Source: a virus
IMG/VR virus record: IMGVR_UViG_3300009103_000014
Location: 1 to 64,000 of that record
DNA: 64,000 nucleotides
Direction: 5' to 3' (one strand)
Under the pieces are notes generated by a model that worked only from the letters and a program-made list of their open reading frames with translations, was not told where the DNA came from and did not search any database. Each line of letters starts with the position of its first letter. The stretch's first letter is position 1. The position numbers were made by a program, and so were the translations under genes. Of the stretch, positions 39,502 to 48,141 are shown one piece after another.

Positions 39502-40386
39502 ATGAAAGTATCTTTCTTCACTAAAAATTCAAGTAAAGCAGGCATACCAGTTTTTAAATCAATGATGAAAGCTGTAGCTGAAACTGATACCGTTTTAGAA
39601 AATAGTATTGACGCCGATGTGGCTGTTATTTGGAGTTTATTATGGCATGGCAAAATGGCCGCAAATAAACTTATATGGAAAGAATTTAAAAAACAAGGAA
39701 AACCTATAGTAGTTTTAGAAGTTGGCGGTATTAATCGTAACACTACATGGAAAGTTGGTATAGATGGCATTAACGGTCGTGCTAATTTTTGTAATAAAGA
39801 AAATTTAGATGTTAATAGACCTAAAAAATTAGGTATAGAACTAAAGCCTTGGAAAACTAATGGAGAGAATATTATTATATGTGGGCAACATCAAAAAAGC
39901 GAACAATGGATAAATTTGCCTCATATTGATCAATACTATGAAAATAGAATTTTAGAAATTAGAAATCACACAGATGCTCCAATATTTTTAAGAGAACACC
40001 CTAGACATCTACGTGGAATTCACTATATGAATGAAATTGATTTACAATTAAAATATGCTGTAAAATATATGGCAACTAATCATATAGAAGGAACATACGA
40101 TAATTATGATTTTAATACAGCACTAGAAAATGCCAAATTGGTTGTTAGTGAAAGTAGCAACCCTGGAATGGAAGCCACTATTAACGGTGTGCCAGCATGG
40201 ACTGGTCCTGAAAGTTTAACATATCCTGTTAGTGTTCATCCAAAAGATTTAGATAAAGAATACCCCGATAGAGAACAATGGCTAATAGAACTAGCACATA
40301 CAGAATGGACAGTTGAAGAAATTGAGAGTGGAATACCTTGGGCTAGATTGTTGAATAGTCTATCAACGTACCATCAATCCAACTAA
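39502..40386 (+). CDS. KpsS-like glycosyltransferase, plus-strand paralogue
   Basis: About 294 residues starting MKVSFFTKNSSKAG (ATG 39502; an upstream TTG at 39466 would extend it but has no support). Motifs parallel the divergent neighbour: VVLEVGGINRNTTWK, LREHPRHLRGIHY, ALENAKLVVSESSNPGMEATINGVPAWTG and a shared C-terminal E-x-I-E-S-G-I-P-W-A-R. Likely a polysaccharide-synthesis glycosyltransferase. Its 3' end overlaps the minus-strand methyltransferase gene by 44 bases. Confidence 0.75.
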   Translation: MKVSFFTKNSSKAGIPVFKSMMKAVAETDTVLENSIDADVAVIWSLLWHGKMAANKLIWKEFKKQGKPIVVLEVGGINRNTTWKVGIDGINGRANFCNKENLDVNRPKKLGIELKPWKTNGENIIICGQHQKSEQWINLPHIDQYYENRILEIRNHTDAPIFLREHPRHLRGIHYMNEIDLQLKYAVKYMATNHIEGTYDNYDFNTALENAKLVVSESSNPGMEATINGVPAWTGPESLTYPVSVHPKDLDKEYPDREQWLIELAHTEWTVEEIESGIPWARLLNSLSTYHQSN

Positions 40387-41125
40387 GAAGTAAATTTTTA
40401 TTTGAAAGATATCCAACTTTATTAAGCTGGTTTACCATAGAAGGAGGTAAGCGATCCATTTCCATTAAATCATAAGGTGTAACAGATCCAACTTCATATG
40501 TTTCATCAGTGTTTTTATAAACTATAGCATTAATTAAATTACTATTCTTTTCTTGTAAAAAATAAGCATCACGGCAATCATATCCTGCCAACGCTAACCC
40601 ATAAATTAAATTTACTATATTAATATCAGAATGACAATCTGTATATACTCTATAATCAGGGTCACCATAAAACATATTATGAATTTTTGGAACTGTTATA
40701 CATAACAATCCGTCTTTTTCTTGTAGTGTATTAATATTACATAAAACATCATAAAAATTAGTAAATTTATGTAATACACAATGGGCCCAAACAACATCAA
40801 ATAATTTAGAACCCTTTCTCATAGATTGATAATATTCCCAAAAGTTTTTTTGAGTACGATTAAATGTTACTCGATCTAAAGATAAAACTTCTTGCTTCAT
40901 TTCATCCATTCTAGAACAAGCTGTTACATCAATTTCTAATGGCTTTGGATTCTTCTCATCGTCATCCATTCTAGTAGCCCACCACTCTGTGTCTAAACCT
41001 ATACCAGATTCAACATCTAATACTGAAGAAATACTTGACATCATTTCTCCGTGCTGTTCTAGTGCTGATAAAAATTTGAGAGAGTGTAACCCTCTTGTTT
41101 GATGGTTATTTAATAGTAGATCCAT
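40343..41125 (-). CDS. SAM-dependent methyltransferase (class I)
   Basis: A 260-residue protein with a class I Rossmann methyltransferase layout: VLDVESGIGLDTEWW (motif I position, degenerate glycines), LEIDVTAC, FDVVWAHCVLHKF (post-motif strand 4 followed by H) and LLCITVPKIHN. The substrate could be a sugar or a host molecule. It lies at the end of the recombination operon and converges with the plus-strand glycosyltransferase, suggesting it was added to this junction. Confidence 0.75.
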   Translation of the reverse strand: MDLLLNNHQTRGLHSLKFLSALEQHGEMMSSISSVLDVESGIGLDTEWWATRMDDDEKNPKPLEIDVTACSRMDEMKQEVLSLDRVTFNRTQKNFWEYYQSMRKGSKLFDVVWAHCVLHKFTNFYDVLCNINTLQEKDGLLCITVPKIHNMFYGDPDYRVYTDCHSDINIVNLIYGLALAGYDCRDAYFLQEKNSNLINAIVYKNTDETYEVGSVTPYDLMEMDRLPPSMVNQLNKVGYLSNKNLLLSWIDGTLIDYSTI

Positions 41126-41411
41126 GTTTTATACCTTCTATCATTGATTGATACTTGTAGTTATCATAATATTCACTAGCTTTCTTATATTTCGTTATTA
41201 ACTTATCTAAGTTTTCATTAGTATTAACTTTATCATATTGAGTTAAATTTCTTTTCATATCATCCATTAAAATTTTTAATGTATTATGTCGAATAGAATG
41301 TTGCTGAAATTCTTTTTCATCGATAACTGATTTTTGCTGTGATATTGTATCAAACCACTCGTCTTTTTGCCATTCTGTTAAAAGGTTTTTTACTTTATTA
41401 TACGCTAACAT
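41106..41411 (-). CDS. Small conserved protein next to uvsY
   Basis: A 101-residue, all-helical, Lys/Asp/Asn-rich protein, heptad-like in the middle. Overlaps uvsY by 14 bases and the methyltransferase gene by 20 bases, so it is co-translated with them. No motif; may be a small recombination accessory by position. Confidence 0.65.
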   Translation of the reverse strand: MLAYNKVKNLLTEWQKDEWFDTISQQKSVIDEKEFQQHSIRHNTLKILMDDMKRNLTQYDKVNTNENLDKLITKYKKASEYYDNYKYQSMIEGIKHGSTIK

Positions 41412-41868
41412 CTTCCATACCTGCCGTTCTGAGTCTAGTTATATGACCAATTTGAAAGTTCTTGGATTCAAGCCCTTTCATTATACCTAAATAACGGTTT
41501 CTCAATAAAGCTACTTCATTAATAAGTGTTTCAAAATCAATAACTTCATCTTCACCATCAACATACTTTTCAGCATCTCTTGTAGATAATGCCCTAGCAT
41601 AGTTTTCTAGATATTTTTTAAAATAAGTTTGTCTAATTTTTCGAAGTCTAATATTAAGAAGATTTAGAACAGCCTCAATCTCTTGAAGCTGACTAAATCG
41701 GACTTCTGTTTGTGCCGGAAGTTCCTTTAGGTTTTTTTCTACGTTGCCGTGAATGCCGGCATCATAACGAGCTTGTTTTAACTCTTCGTTATACCAATCA
41801 AGAAAATCTGGTATAGCGCCTAAATCATGTACTATCTTTCCGTACCAATTTTTACTAATAATTGTCAT
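41398..41868 (-). CDS. uvsY: UvsY-like recombination mediator
   Basis: A 156-residue helical protein. Its C-terminus (a helix with LLRNRYLGIMKGLESKNFQIGHI, then TRLRTAG) aligns by eye with the end of T4 UvsY (...A-I-K-S-R-G-F-A-I-K-H-I, then R-x-x-E-A-G). UvsY loads UvsX onto gp32-covered ssDNA. Position two genes from uvsX and in operon with it agrees. The N-terminal half (DFLDWYNEELKQARYDA) differs from T4, as in other marine phages, hence moderate confidence. Confidence 0.75.
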   Translation of the reverse strand: MTIISKNWYGKIVHDLGAIPDFLDWYNEELKQARYDAGIHGNVEKNLKELPAQTEVRFSQLQEIEAVLNLLNIRLRKIRQTYFKKYLENYARALSTRDAEKYVDGEDEVIDFETLINEVALLRNRYLGIMKGLESKNFQIGHITRLRTAGMEDVSV

Positions 41869-42106
41869 TGTCCTCAGTTTCTAAATCTTCTTCTTCGTCA
41901 TACAAAGGTTCTTCCATAGCATTTGTACAATGTTCTTCCATTATTTCATCTGTATCAGCCAAAGCATTAAGTACTTCATTTTCTACACCATTGTCTTGTA
42001 ATACTCGTACCCAATGTTCTCCTGCTTTATCTTTATCCTTCTCAGGAATATATTCTTGTAAAGTTCTCCAGGTCTCGACTATAATATCTACTACATCTTC
42101 GCTCAT
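41855..42106 (-). CDS. Small acidic protein between uvsX and uvsY
   Basis: An 83-residue strongly acidic protein, helical in the first 55 residues, then a run of Asp/Glu with few other residues (EEDLETEDNDNY end). The acidic tail could act as a DNA mimic or bind UvsX/gp32. It overlaps uvsY by 14 bases. Similar small acidic proteins sit at this site in T4-like marine phages. Confidence 0.7.
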   Translation of the reverse strand: MSEDVVDIIVETWRTLQEYIPEKDKDKAGEHWVRVLQDNGVENEVLNALADTDEIMEEHCTNAMEEPLYDEEEDLETEDNDNY

Positions 42107-42111
42107 TTAAA

Positions 42112-43194
42112 CTACTCCGTGGTTGTTATTTCTTCTTCTGATTCTTCAGTACTTATATTATCATTTGTACTTTTTAGATCAGCAGAAACTATATCATCCA
42201 TAACTATCTGTAGTTTTTCACCTGTCCAGCCTTTACGAAATTCTTTAATTTCCTGCCCATTTGCTGTAATATACTTTAACTTGTTTCCTTCTTTTACAAC
42301 ATAATTATTCTTTTCAAACATTTCAAGTAAACCACTATAAGGGTCCATTCCTCTATCATAAGGAATTTTTACTTGTACTCCTTCAAACGGTTTAGAGTAA
42401 CGTGTTTTCATTACTTTACAACCTGCTCTAATACCTCTAACATCACTTATCTTGTTACCTGCTTCGTCTTCTTTTAGTTTCAATTTTTTCATTGCTATTA
42501 CAATTGAACTAGCATATATAAACCCTTGACCACCGGATATTTTATCATCTGGATCAAACATATCCTGCGAAGCATAAGTGTGGTTTGTACATACCATGCC
42601 AACATTGTAAGCACCGATCATATTAACTGTATTACGAACAAGAGCTGTTAAGGCTTTAGGTTTACGACCCATATCACCTTTCATATCACCCTTGTCAAAT
42701 TGATCTACGTCAGTTGGTGTTAATAACATACCTAAACTGTCAATTACAAACAATACTTTAGTTTCAGCCCTTTCTTCCGGCTCCATTGTTTTATAATCTT
42801 TCATAAACGTTGAAATTGTTTTAGCTACATCATCAACCATACTCATTGATAACTTTAATAACTTATCTTCATCTGTGCTAACGCCTAAAGCATGAAGCCA
42901 AGTTTCATCTAAAGCATTTTCTGAATCAATTAGTACTACAAAAATTCCTTGTTCTTGTGCGGCCTTTACAATATTACCTGCCGCGAAATAACTTTTACCT
43001 GAACCTGATTCTCCAGCAAATACTGTAACTTTGCCTAATGGTACACCTTTATTAAAGTCGCCACTAACCAAGTAGTTTAAACAATAATTACCTGTTGAAA
43101 TCCAATCTGTTGGATCATGAAACCCAATGTTTAATCCGTCTATGGATTTTGTTATATCTCTTCTAAATTTACTTACATCGAATGGTTTTGCCAT
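42112..43194 (-). CDS. uvsX: UvsX RecA-like recombinase
   Basis: A 360-residue strand-exchange protein that pairs ssDNA with homologous duplex in recombination-dependent replication. Walker A is GESGSGKS (61-68). Further motifs are VVLIDSENA (Walker-A-adjacent D/E), VLFVIDSLGML (Walker B) and NHTYASQDM (L2 region), with a Thr/Glu-rich acidic C-terminal tail that could contact UvsY or gp32. SD GGAAGG upstream. Gene order 32-uvsX-uvsY forms a recombination block. Confidence 0.96.
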   Translation of the reverse strand: MAKPFDVSKFRRDITKSIDGLNIGFHDPTDWISTGNYCLNYLVSGDFNKGVPLGKVTVFAGESGSGKSYFAAGNIVKAAQEQGIFVVLIDSENALDETWLHALGVSTDEDKLLKLSMSMVDDVAKTISTFMKDYKTMEPEERAETKVLFVIDSLGMLLTPTDVDQFDKGDMKGDMGRKPKALTALVRNTVNMIGAYNVGMVCTNHTYASQDMFDPDDKISGGQGFIYASSIVIAMKKLKLKEDEAGNKISDVRGIRAGCKVMKTRYSKPFEGVQVKIPYDRGMDPYSGLLEMFEKNNYVVKEGNKLKYITANGQEIKEFRKGWTGEKLQIVMDDIVSADLKSTNDNISTEESEEEITTTE

Positions 43195-43217
43195 ATCTAC
43201 CTTCCATATTGGTTAAA

Positions 43218-43247
43218 GAGTGTAGCAGACCTAAGTCTACTACACTC
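43218..43247 (-). terminator. Hairpin between gene 32 and uvsX
   Basis: 13-bp stem (GAGTGTAG... pairing with CTACACTC..., one mismatch) and a 4-base loop directly after gene 32. No T-tract on the minus side, so partial terminator or mRNA 3'-end stabiliser that raises gene 32 over uvsX. Confidence 0.6.
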
Positions 43248-43261
43248 GTATCTTACTAAGA

Positions 43262-44287
43262 CTACTTCTGTTGTGAACGTTCCTTAATCATAGAGAGTAT
43301 ATCTTGAGCTCTCTTTGGACTAGTTGTTTCACTTGAAGCCTTTGGAGCAGAAGTCGATTCCGTCTGAATCGGTTCTGGTGCTACCTTTTCTGTACTTACT
43401 TCTTCAGTTGTAGCTTTGGCAACAGACTGTTCTGAGACAGTCGGAGCGGGAGACGGTGTTGCCTCTTTTTTTGAAGTATTAGTAGTACTTGGAGCACTTA
43501 CCCCTGCCGGACGATAATAAGCACCAAATCTCTCAGTATCGTAAGGTTTGCCATCAACTGATTCTTCAAACATTTGTTTGATGATTTTTAATTCAGTTTC
43601 TGACGGTTTCTTAGGTAAGAAATCGTTTAAATTAAACAATCCGTTAGTATCGATAGCTGTTTGCTCTTCAGCAGTCAACGGTGTTTCTTTACGTGACCAA
43701 GTTGAAGTTGAATAATCAGCATATCCACCTTTAGTTGTTTTTGTTACACGGAAATCTAAACCAGCTGTGTAATCAGTTGGTAATTCTTCCATTTCTGGGT
43801 CCATTAAACTTGCTTTAATAATATTAAAGAGTTGTGGTCCCATTATAAAACGTCTAATTGGGTTTTCAGGTGTATTTTCCTCAGTCAACGGATTATCACG
43901 AACAAAACCTTGGAAAACGTATGAACGTTTTTTCCAATATTTACGACCCATGTCTTCTAGTGAGCTGTCTTTAAACCAAGGACGAACCTCAGTTAAAATT
44001 GGACATGAACCAATGGCTTCCCACATTTCCATACACGGTACTTGTACCGTTACCGGCTTACTGTCAACTTGACCTTTAATACCTTGAAAAGGTAATCGAA
44101 TCATTTGACGTTCTGCCCAGAAGAATGTGTTTCCTGAATTTCCGTCAGGAAGAAATCTTAATGTTGTTGTTTCGTTTTCTTGGATATTCCAGTGAGGGAA
44201 GATAGCGTTGTCGCCACCTGTGCTACCGCCTGATTGGCGTGTTTCTTGAGCTTGTAGCCTCGCTCTAATTTCGGCTAATGATGCCAT
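43262..44287 (-). CDS. 32: Single-stranded DNA-binding protein gp32
   Basis: A 341-residue T4 gp32-type protein that coats ssDNA during replication and recombination. The N-terminus (MASLAEIRARLQAQE) corresponds to the basic cooperative domain. The OB-fold core includes FLPDGN, WAERQMIRLPF and VPCMEMWEAIGSCPI with a cysteine pair (zinc-type region, reduced relative to T4). The C-terminal Ser/Thr/Pro/Glu tail is followed by an AQDILSMIKERSQQK end. SD GGAGG and two promoters in a 175-base leader. Confidence 0.93.
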   Translation of the reverse strand: MASLAEIRARLQAQETRQSGGSTGGDNAIFPHWNIQENETTTLRFLPDGNSGNTFFWAERQMIRLPFQGIKGQVDSKPVTVQVPCMEMWEAIGSCPILTEVRPWFKDSSLEDMGRKYWKKRSYVFQGFVRDNPLTEENTPENPIRRFIMGPQLFNIIKASLMDPEMEELPTDYTAGLDFRVTKTTKGGYADYSTSTWSRKETPLTAEEQTAIDTNGLFNLNDFLPKKPSETELKIIKQMFEESVDGKPYDTERFGAYYRPAGVSAPSTTNTSKKEATPSPAPTVSEQSVAKATTEEVSTEKVAPEPIQTESTSAPKASSETTSPKRAQDILSMIKERSQQK

Positions 44288-44361
44288 AATGTGTGCCTCC
44301 TATGTGCCTATGTTTATTTTGCCTTGATAAAAACATAATCCCAATTATGCTTCTAACGTTA

Positions 44362-44368
44362 TATTTAT
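44362..44368 (-). promoter_or_regulatory. Late promoter element for gene 32
   Basis: ATAAATA on the minus strand, 75-81 bases before the gp32 ATG. Confidence 0.5.
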
Positions 44369-44426
44369 CATCTTTACCTTAAAGTTAAATAATAAATGGC
44401 CTGTTAATTTTTTATTAACAAGTATA

Positions 44427-44455
44427 TTATTACATAAAACCGTGGTACTTGTCAA
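44427..44455 (-). promoter_or_regulatory. sigma70-type promoter for gene 32
   Basis: TTGACA (44450-44455), 17-base spacer, TAATAA(T) (44427-44432) on the minus strand, giving a leader of about 135 bases. Perfect -35 and a moderate -10. Confidence 0.65.
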
Positions 44456-44462
44456 CCTTTTT

Positions 44463-44981
44463 TTAACTTTTTTTCCATTCGGCGTAGATCCGATTACTCG
44501 AATCCCATTTACACTCAACTACTTCACATCCATATTTTTGAGCCCATTCGTAATTTAAATCAATTGTCCAAGGAAAAAACTTAACTACTTCAACACCTTT
44601 CCAAGGATGATCTCCAACTCCTGGGTTTTGTCTCCAATATATTCGACCGTTTTTCTTTAATAAACTAACTGCTTTTTCAACTTGTGGTTCAACATCTTCA
44701 ATTGTTCCAAAATTTAAACTTCCTAATGCTAAAATAACGTCCCATTGTTTGTCTGTTTGGAATTCCATAATTCCAACAACTTCATCTGCTTCGTCATTTG
44801 CTGGATCAATACCATATAATTTATTACCCCAATGCTTTTTAAATAAATTATAACCACAGCCAATATCTAAAATTTCTTCGTCTGATTGAACTTTATCAAG
44901 TAATGCCCAACCACTATACTTAAAATATGAGTAATCAGGTTTCCAACTTTTTCCAAAATAATCTAATAAGTCTTTTTTCAT
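44463..44981 (-). CDS. Class I SAM-dependent methyltransferase
   Basis: A 172-residue methyltransferase: EILDIGCGYNLFKKHW (motif I), LYGIDPANDE (acidic D of strand 2), WDVILALGSLNFG (strand 4) and NGRIYWRQNPG (strand 5). Short variant typical of marine phages. Substrate unknown. ATGA overlap with the upstream sulfotransferase-like gene; it ends just before the gene 32 promoter. Confidence 0.85.
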   Translation of the reverse strand: MKKDLLDYFGKSWKPDYSYFKYSGWALLDKVQSDEEILDIGCGYNLFKKHWGNKLYGIDPANDEADEVVGIMEFQTDKQWDVILALGSLNFGTIEDVEPQVEKAVSLLKKNGRIYWRQNPGVGDHPWKGVEVVKFFPWTIDLNYEWAQKYGCEVVECKWDSSNRIYAEWKKS

Positions 44982-45664
44982 ATATCTAAATACTCACGTA
45001 ATTCATTGTCTATTTTTATATGTTTCTTATACAACTTACTATTTTCAGTTGTCCAGTCTTTACACATTTTAGAAAATATCTCATTATTTACAGGTACACC
45101 AAGTATAGAAGATAATTCATTACAAAATTTATCTTGTTTCAGCCTGTGATAAAAACCCATATACGGGAATTCAATATCAAATTTTATTTTTCTCGACTTC
45201 ATTACAAAATCCATAGGATTCGGTAACTCGTTATTTAAATACGGCTTTTGTTGTGGTGGATTGTGTTCCCACAAACTTGTAAATTCACAGTCTGGTGAAT
45301 TACTATTATTATTTTTTATAATTTGATTTAACCTAACAGATATTATTTCCCAATGTGTTTTTGTTGTGATTTTAATTTTAACTATTTTTGAAAATTGCCC
45401 TGAATCTTTTTGACTTCTAGAGGCACGTTCTTCAGTAAATTTCCACGGTTGATGACACTCGTCTACAAAAATGTTAACTTTGTCTTTTTGGTAATCTTTT
45501 TTATCAACATTAAAAAACCATCTATTACGATTCATTTTTTTTGGCTGATCATCGTGTAATTTAAATGTATAAGGAGAAACATTATCTTCTAAGGCTTTAG
45601 CTATTGCGCCAGACAAATATTGTCCACCGCACCCCATATCATAAAATACTGTTAAACCTAACAT
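44978..45664 (-). CDS. Unknown protein with Gly-rich N-terminal loop (sulfotransferase-like?)
   Basis: About 228 residues starting MLGLTVFYDMGCGGQYLSGAI. The Gly-Cys-Gly-Gly loop after a hydrophobic strand resembles the starts of 17233-17949 and 45658-46260; the rest is basic and aromatic with no catalytic motif recognised. ATG 45664 is chosen, overlapping the previous gene's stop by 7 bases. Function unknown. Confidence 0.65.
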   Translation of the reverse strand: MLGLTVFYDMGCGGQYLSGAIAKALEDNVSPYTFKLHDDQPKKMNRNRWFFNVDKKDYQKDKVNIFVDECHQPWKFTEERASRSQKDSGQFSKIVKIKITTKTHWEIISVRLNQIIKNNNSNSPDCEFTSLWEHNPPQQKPYLNNELPNPMDFVMKSRKIKFDIEFPYMGFYHRLKQDKFCNELSSILGVPVNNEIFSKMCKDWTTENSKLYKKHIKIDNELREYLDI

Positions 45665-46260
45665 ACTGCCAACCAAACATCCTTGTCAAATTTAAAATCT
45701 ATATTTCGTTTAAAATTTTGTCTAAACCAGTTTTTTCCTGGTTGTTCTAGCCTTAAGCCTTTCTTATAACAAAAGTCTAGTATTGCTTTATTTTGTTCTG
45801 TTATCTGATGATTCATTGTAGTGTTATCTCTATACCATTCATAGCTAGGATATGTAATATCCCAACCACCTGCTTCATGCCACCATTTGTAACATTCGTC
45901 GTCTGGTCTATAACACAATACTAACTTACTATCAGGAAAAGTTTTTACTAATTCATCTAAGTAATAAGCAAAATTGTGGCTAAGAATAACTTTTACAGAA
46001 TTAGGAAGACCTTTAAAACTTTGTTTAATTTCCTTTTCCCACATATCCTTTGTGCCAAATTCATAATCTAACCAATGACCGTTAAGCATCTTAGGACCAT
46101 AATAGTTTCCTTTATGGCCGCTGTATTTGTGATGTGTGTATAATTTTTTAGGATCTAATAAATCTGAGTTATCAGCATCTTCCCAAGTATCTCGTATTAC
46201 TTGACTTACGCCACTCCAACGACTTCCTGGTGCTCCTGTAAAAAATACCCAATTCTTCAT
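45658..46260 (-). CDS. Sulfotransferase/P-loop-like phage protein
   Basis: A 200-residue protein with N-terminal FFTGAPGSRWSGVSQVI, a variant P-loop like those of sulfotransferase-like phage proteins (no final GK[S/T]). SHNFAYYLDEL and LVLCYRPDDECYKWW (3'-phosphosulfate-type loop position) support a sulfotransferase-like fold. Proteins with the FFTGAPGS-[R/K]-WSG start recur in marine phages. Substrate unknown. ATGA overlap with the membrane protein gene. Confidence 0.7.
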   Translation of the reverse strand: MKNWVFFTGAPGSRWSGVSQVIRDTWEDADNSDLLDPKKLYTHHKYSGHKGNYYGPKMLNGHWLDYEFGTKDMWEKEIKQSFKGLPNSVKVILSHNFAYYLDELVKTFPDSKLVLCYRPDDECYKWWHEAGGWDITYPSYEWYRDNTTMNHQITEQNKAILDFCYKKGLRLEQPGKNWFRQNFKRNIDFKFDKDVWLAVC

Positions 46261-46610
46261 GTATATACACTTCCTATTATAAAGTAATCAACTATAAAAG
46301 TCAACTCTGCTCCAATGAATAATGCTACCCAGTAGTTTCCAATCCAATCCCATAACTGCTTAATAACCCACCAAGCACACAATACTCTTATACAGTATAA
46401 CACATTCGCATCTATGATGTCAATCCATAAAAAGGAATTAGCTGAAAAATAATTATAAAATATGATGTTATCGTATATAAAACTTAACTGGGCCATTAGA
46501 AAAACGGCCAAGTAGTAAGGAAGATAGTTTATAGAAAACTTAACTAACGGTCCAGAGATCGCCATTCTATAAAAAACATATATCGCGTTAGCTAGTGCTA
46601 ACTCAATCAT
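46257..46610 (-). CDS. Polytopic membrane protein
   Basis: A 117-residue, strongly hydrophobic, aromatic-rich protein with about four predicted transmembrane helices and few charged residues. It starts immediately after the TctC-like gene (stop TAA directly followed by ATG), so it may belong to the transport cluster, although it does not look like TctB. No family recognised. Confidence 0.7.
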   Translation of the reverse strand: MIELALANAIYVFYRMAISGPLVKFSINYLPYYLAVFLMAQLSFIYDNIIFYNYFSANSFLWIDIIDANVLYCIRVLCAWWVIKQLWDWIGNYWVALFIGAELTFIVDYFIIGSVYT

Positions 46611-47753
46611 TTAATCTTTCTTTAGTAACGATTTAATCCAACCAATAATACCTTCTTTTTTGGGTTCTTCTGGTTTTTCATCTATAGTAGTTACAGGTTG
46701 ATTCGCATAATGTAATAAAATTTTTGTTTTATCTACACTTGCTAAACCCAATGCTTTTGTATTAAACTCAACTAAATTTTTAAGAGCATCTGCTGTAATA
46801 AATGTCATCAGTGTATCTCTTTGATTATCACCAGCATCACCTATTAGCCATTCATAGTTACCAACTTTAGCTGTAATAACTGCGATAGCATCTGGATCTT
46901 GTGACATTTCTAATAATGCTTTTTGAAGTTTTGCGGCATTAGGATTTCCTTTATTAACCCACATTGCCTTTTGTAAACCATCTCTAAAAGATTTTACAAG
47001 ATTATAAGCATCATAAAATTCACCACTTGGTTTTACACCCCATCGCTCTTCAAATAAGTTTTCTAACTGATAACCAGGATAGTTAGGATCGTCTATGCGA
47101 CTACCATCTGGTTGTAGTATTCCGTGATGGAACCAAATTTCAGCATTTTCATTTCCAGCAACGTGTTTCTTATAAGCCGCAGGATTTTCTCTTGTTCCTG
47201 TTAACTCTCCACGTTTAAATGCTAAACGTCTTTCTCCACCGCTCATACCAGCTACCCAAGTAACGTGTTCTTTAAAACAAGTTATGTATTCGTCTACAGT
47301 TTTACCTGGTCCGCAAATTAATAGTGTCATAGCAAATGCTTCTGGCACCATTCCTGACCCTGCGGCAAAACTTGGGTTATCCATATCAGCACCTTTTAAC
47401 TTCCCAGCAATAATATTAAGATTCATTAATCCAATTGACGTGTATTCACCGTAATTGTAATCAACTTCTTCTTGTAAAAATGCTACTCCGTTACCACCAT
47501 GTGATACCATAACAACTTTGTCGTCATCTCGCATCTCATTATGCCATGTATTAAAACCAGGTATATCTCTAGCACCAGGTTGATGTGATATTACAATTTT
47601 TTCACCTAAAAAAGGTTCTAGTTGTTCAGCAATAATTGCCGCCCATTGACTAGTTCCTGCTCCTGGTTTTTGAGGTACAACAAATGTATATTCAGCGAGT
47701 GCTGAAGTACATATACCTAACGTTAATAGTATAGTTAAAAGTAATTTTCTCAT
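46611..47753 (-). CDS. tctC: Tripartite tricarboxylate transporter substrate-binding protein (TctC/Bug-like)
   Basis: A 380-residue periplasmic binding protein: Sec signal (MRKLLLTILLTLGICTSALA), then YTFVVPQKPGAGTSQWAAIIAEQLE (Bug-type first lobe P-x-x-P-G-x-G-x-x loop), VISHQPGARDIPGF and an alpha/beta body. The C-terminus extends with a charged tail (EEPKKEGIIGWIKSLLKKD). The family captures tricarboxylates or other carboxylates for the TctAB permease. TctA is encoded two genes upstream on the same strand. Longer than usual members (about 320-330). Confidence 0.85.
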   Translation of the reverse strand: MRKLLLTILLTLGICTSALAEYTFVVPQKPGAGTSQWAAIIAEQLEPFLGEKIVISHQPGARDIPGFNTWHNEMRDDDKVVMVSHGGNGVAFLQEEVDYNYGEYTSIGLMNLNIIAGKLKGADMDNPSFAAGSGMVPEAFAMTLLICGPGKTVDEYITCFKEHVTWVAGMSGGERRLAFKRGELTGTRENPAAYKKHVAGNENAEIWFHHGILQPDGSRIDDPNYPGYQLENLFEERWGVKPSGEFYDAYNLVKSFRDGLQKAMWVNKGNPNAAKLQKALLEMSQDPDAIAVITAKVGNYEWLIGDAGDNQRDTLMTFITADALKNLVEFNTKALGLASVDKTKILLHYANQPVTTIDEKPEEPKKEGIIGWIKSLLKKD

Positions 47754-47764
47754 TTTATTTTCCT

Positions 47765-48004
47765 TTATAGTTTTTTATGTAATTGAGCAACTAACTTATC
47801 TTTGGTTAGTCGTCTATCAAGCTCGATACCAGCTTTTTGTCTTCCTAATTCTTCTAATTGAACTTTAGTTAATTTAGAAAGTTCTTTTTTAGTGAGCTTT
47901 TTTTCTGTTTTAACTTTAGGCGCCACTTTTTTTACTGGCTTTTTCTTTTCTTCTGTACCAAAGAATAGCTCAGTTAAAGTAGGCCAATTTTTAAACCAAC
48001 TCAT
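47765..48004 (-). CDS. Small basic protein with SAP/Rho-N-like C-terminal motif
   Basis: A 79-residue protein: MSWFKNWPTLTELFFG, a Lys-rich linker, then LTKVQLEELGRQKAGIEL and RRLTKDKLVAQL, matching the helix-turn-helix pattern of SAP/Rho-N-like domains found in many phage proteins. It might bind nucleic acid. Its ATG lies in the stop of the 46-residue membrane gene, with SD GGAG inside that gene. Its first residues resemble the start of the 7835-8713 product. Confidence 0.65.
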   Translation of the reverse strand: MSWFKNWPTLTELFFGTEEKKKPVKKVAPKVKTEKKLTKKELSKLTKVQLEELGRQKAGIELDRRLTKDKLVAQLHKKL

Positions 48005-48141
48005 GATATTTTTTCTCCTTTAATAAATTTATTATTAAACCAATCTAGCATTACAGCTAGTCCCATAGGTATACCTATCAGTATATAAAATAATGCCATT
48101 CCTAAAAATAAAAATGGTATTAGTATTATTGCTTTAAGCAT
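48001..48141 (-). CDS. 46-residue membrane protein between TctA and TctC (possible TctB surrogate)
   Basis: Short ORF: MLKAIILIPFLFLGMALFYILIG, then PMGLAVMLDWFNNKFIKGEK. One long or two short hydrophobic helices. SD GGAGT ten bases upstream; starts 8 bases inside the end of tctA and ends with an ATGA overlap on the next gene. It occupies the slot of TctB, the small permease subunit, but is a third of the usual length, so equivalence is only a suggestion. Confidence 0.65.
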   Translation of the reverse strand: MLKAIILIPFLFLGMALFYILIGIPMGLAVMLDWFNNKFIKGEKIS

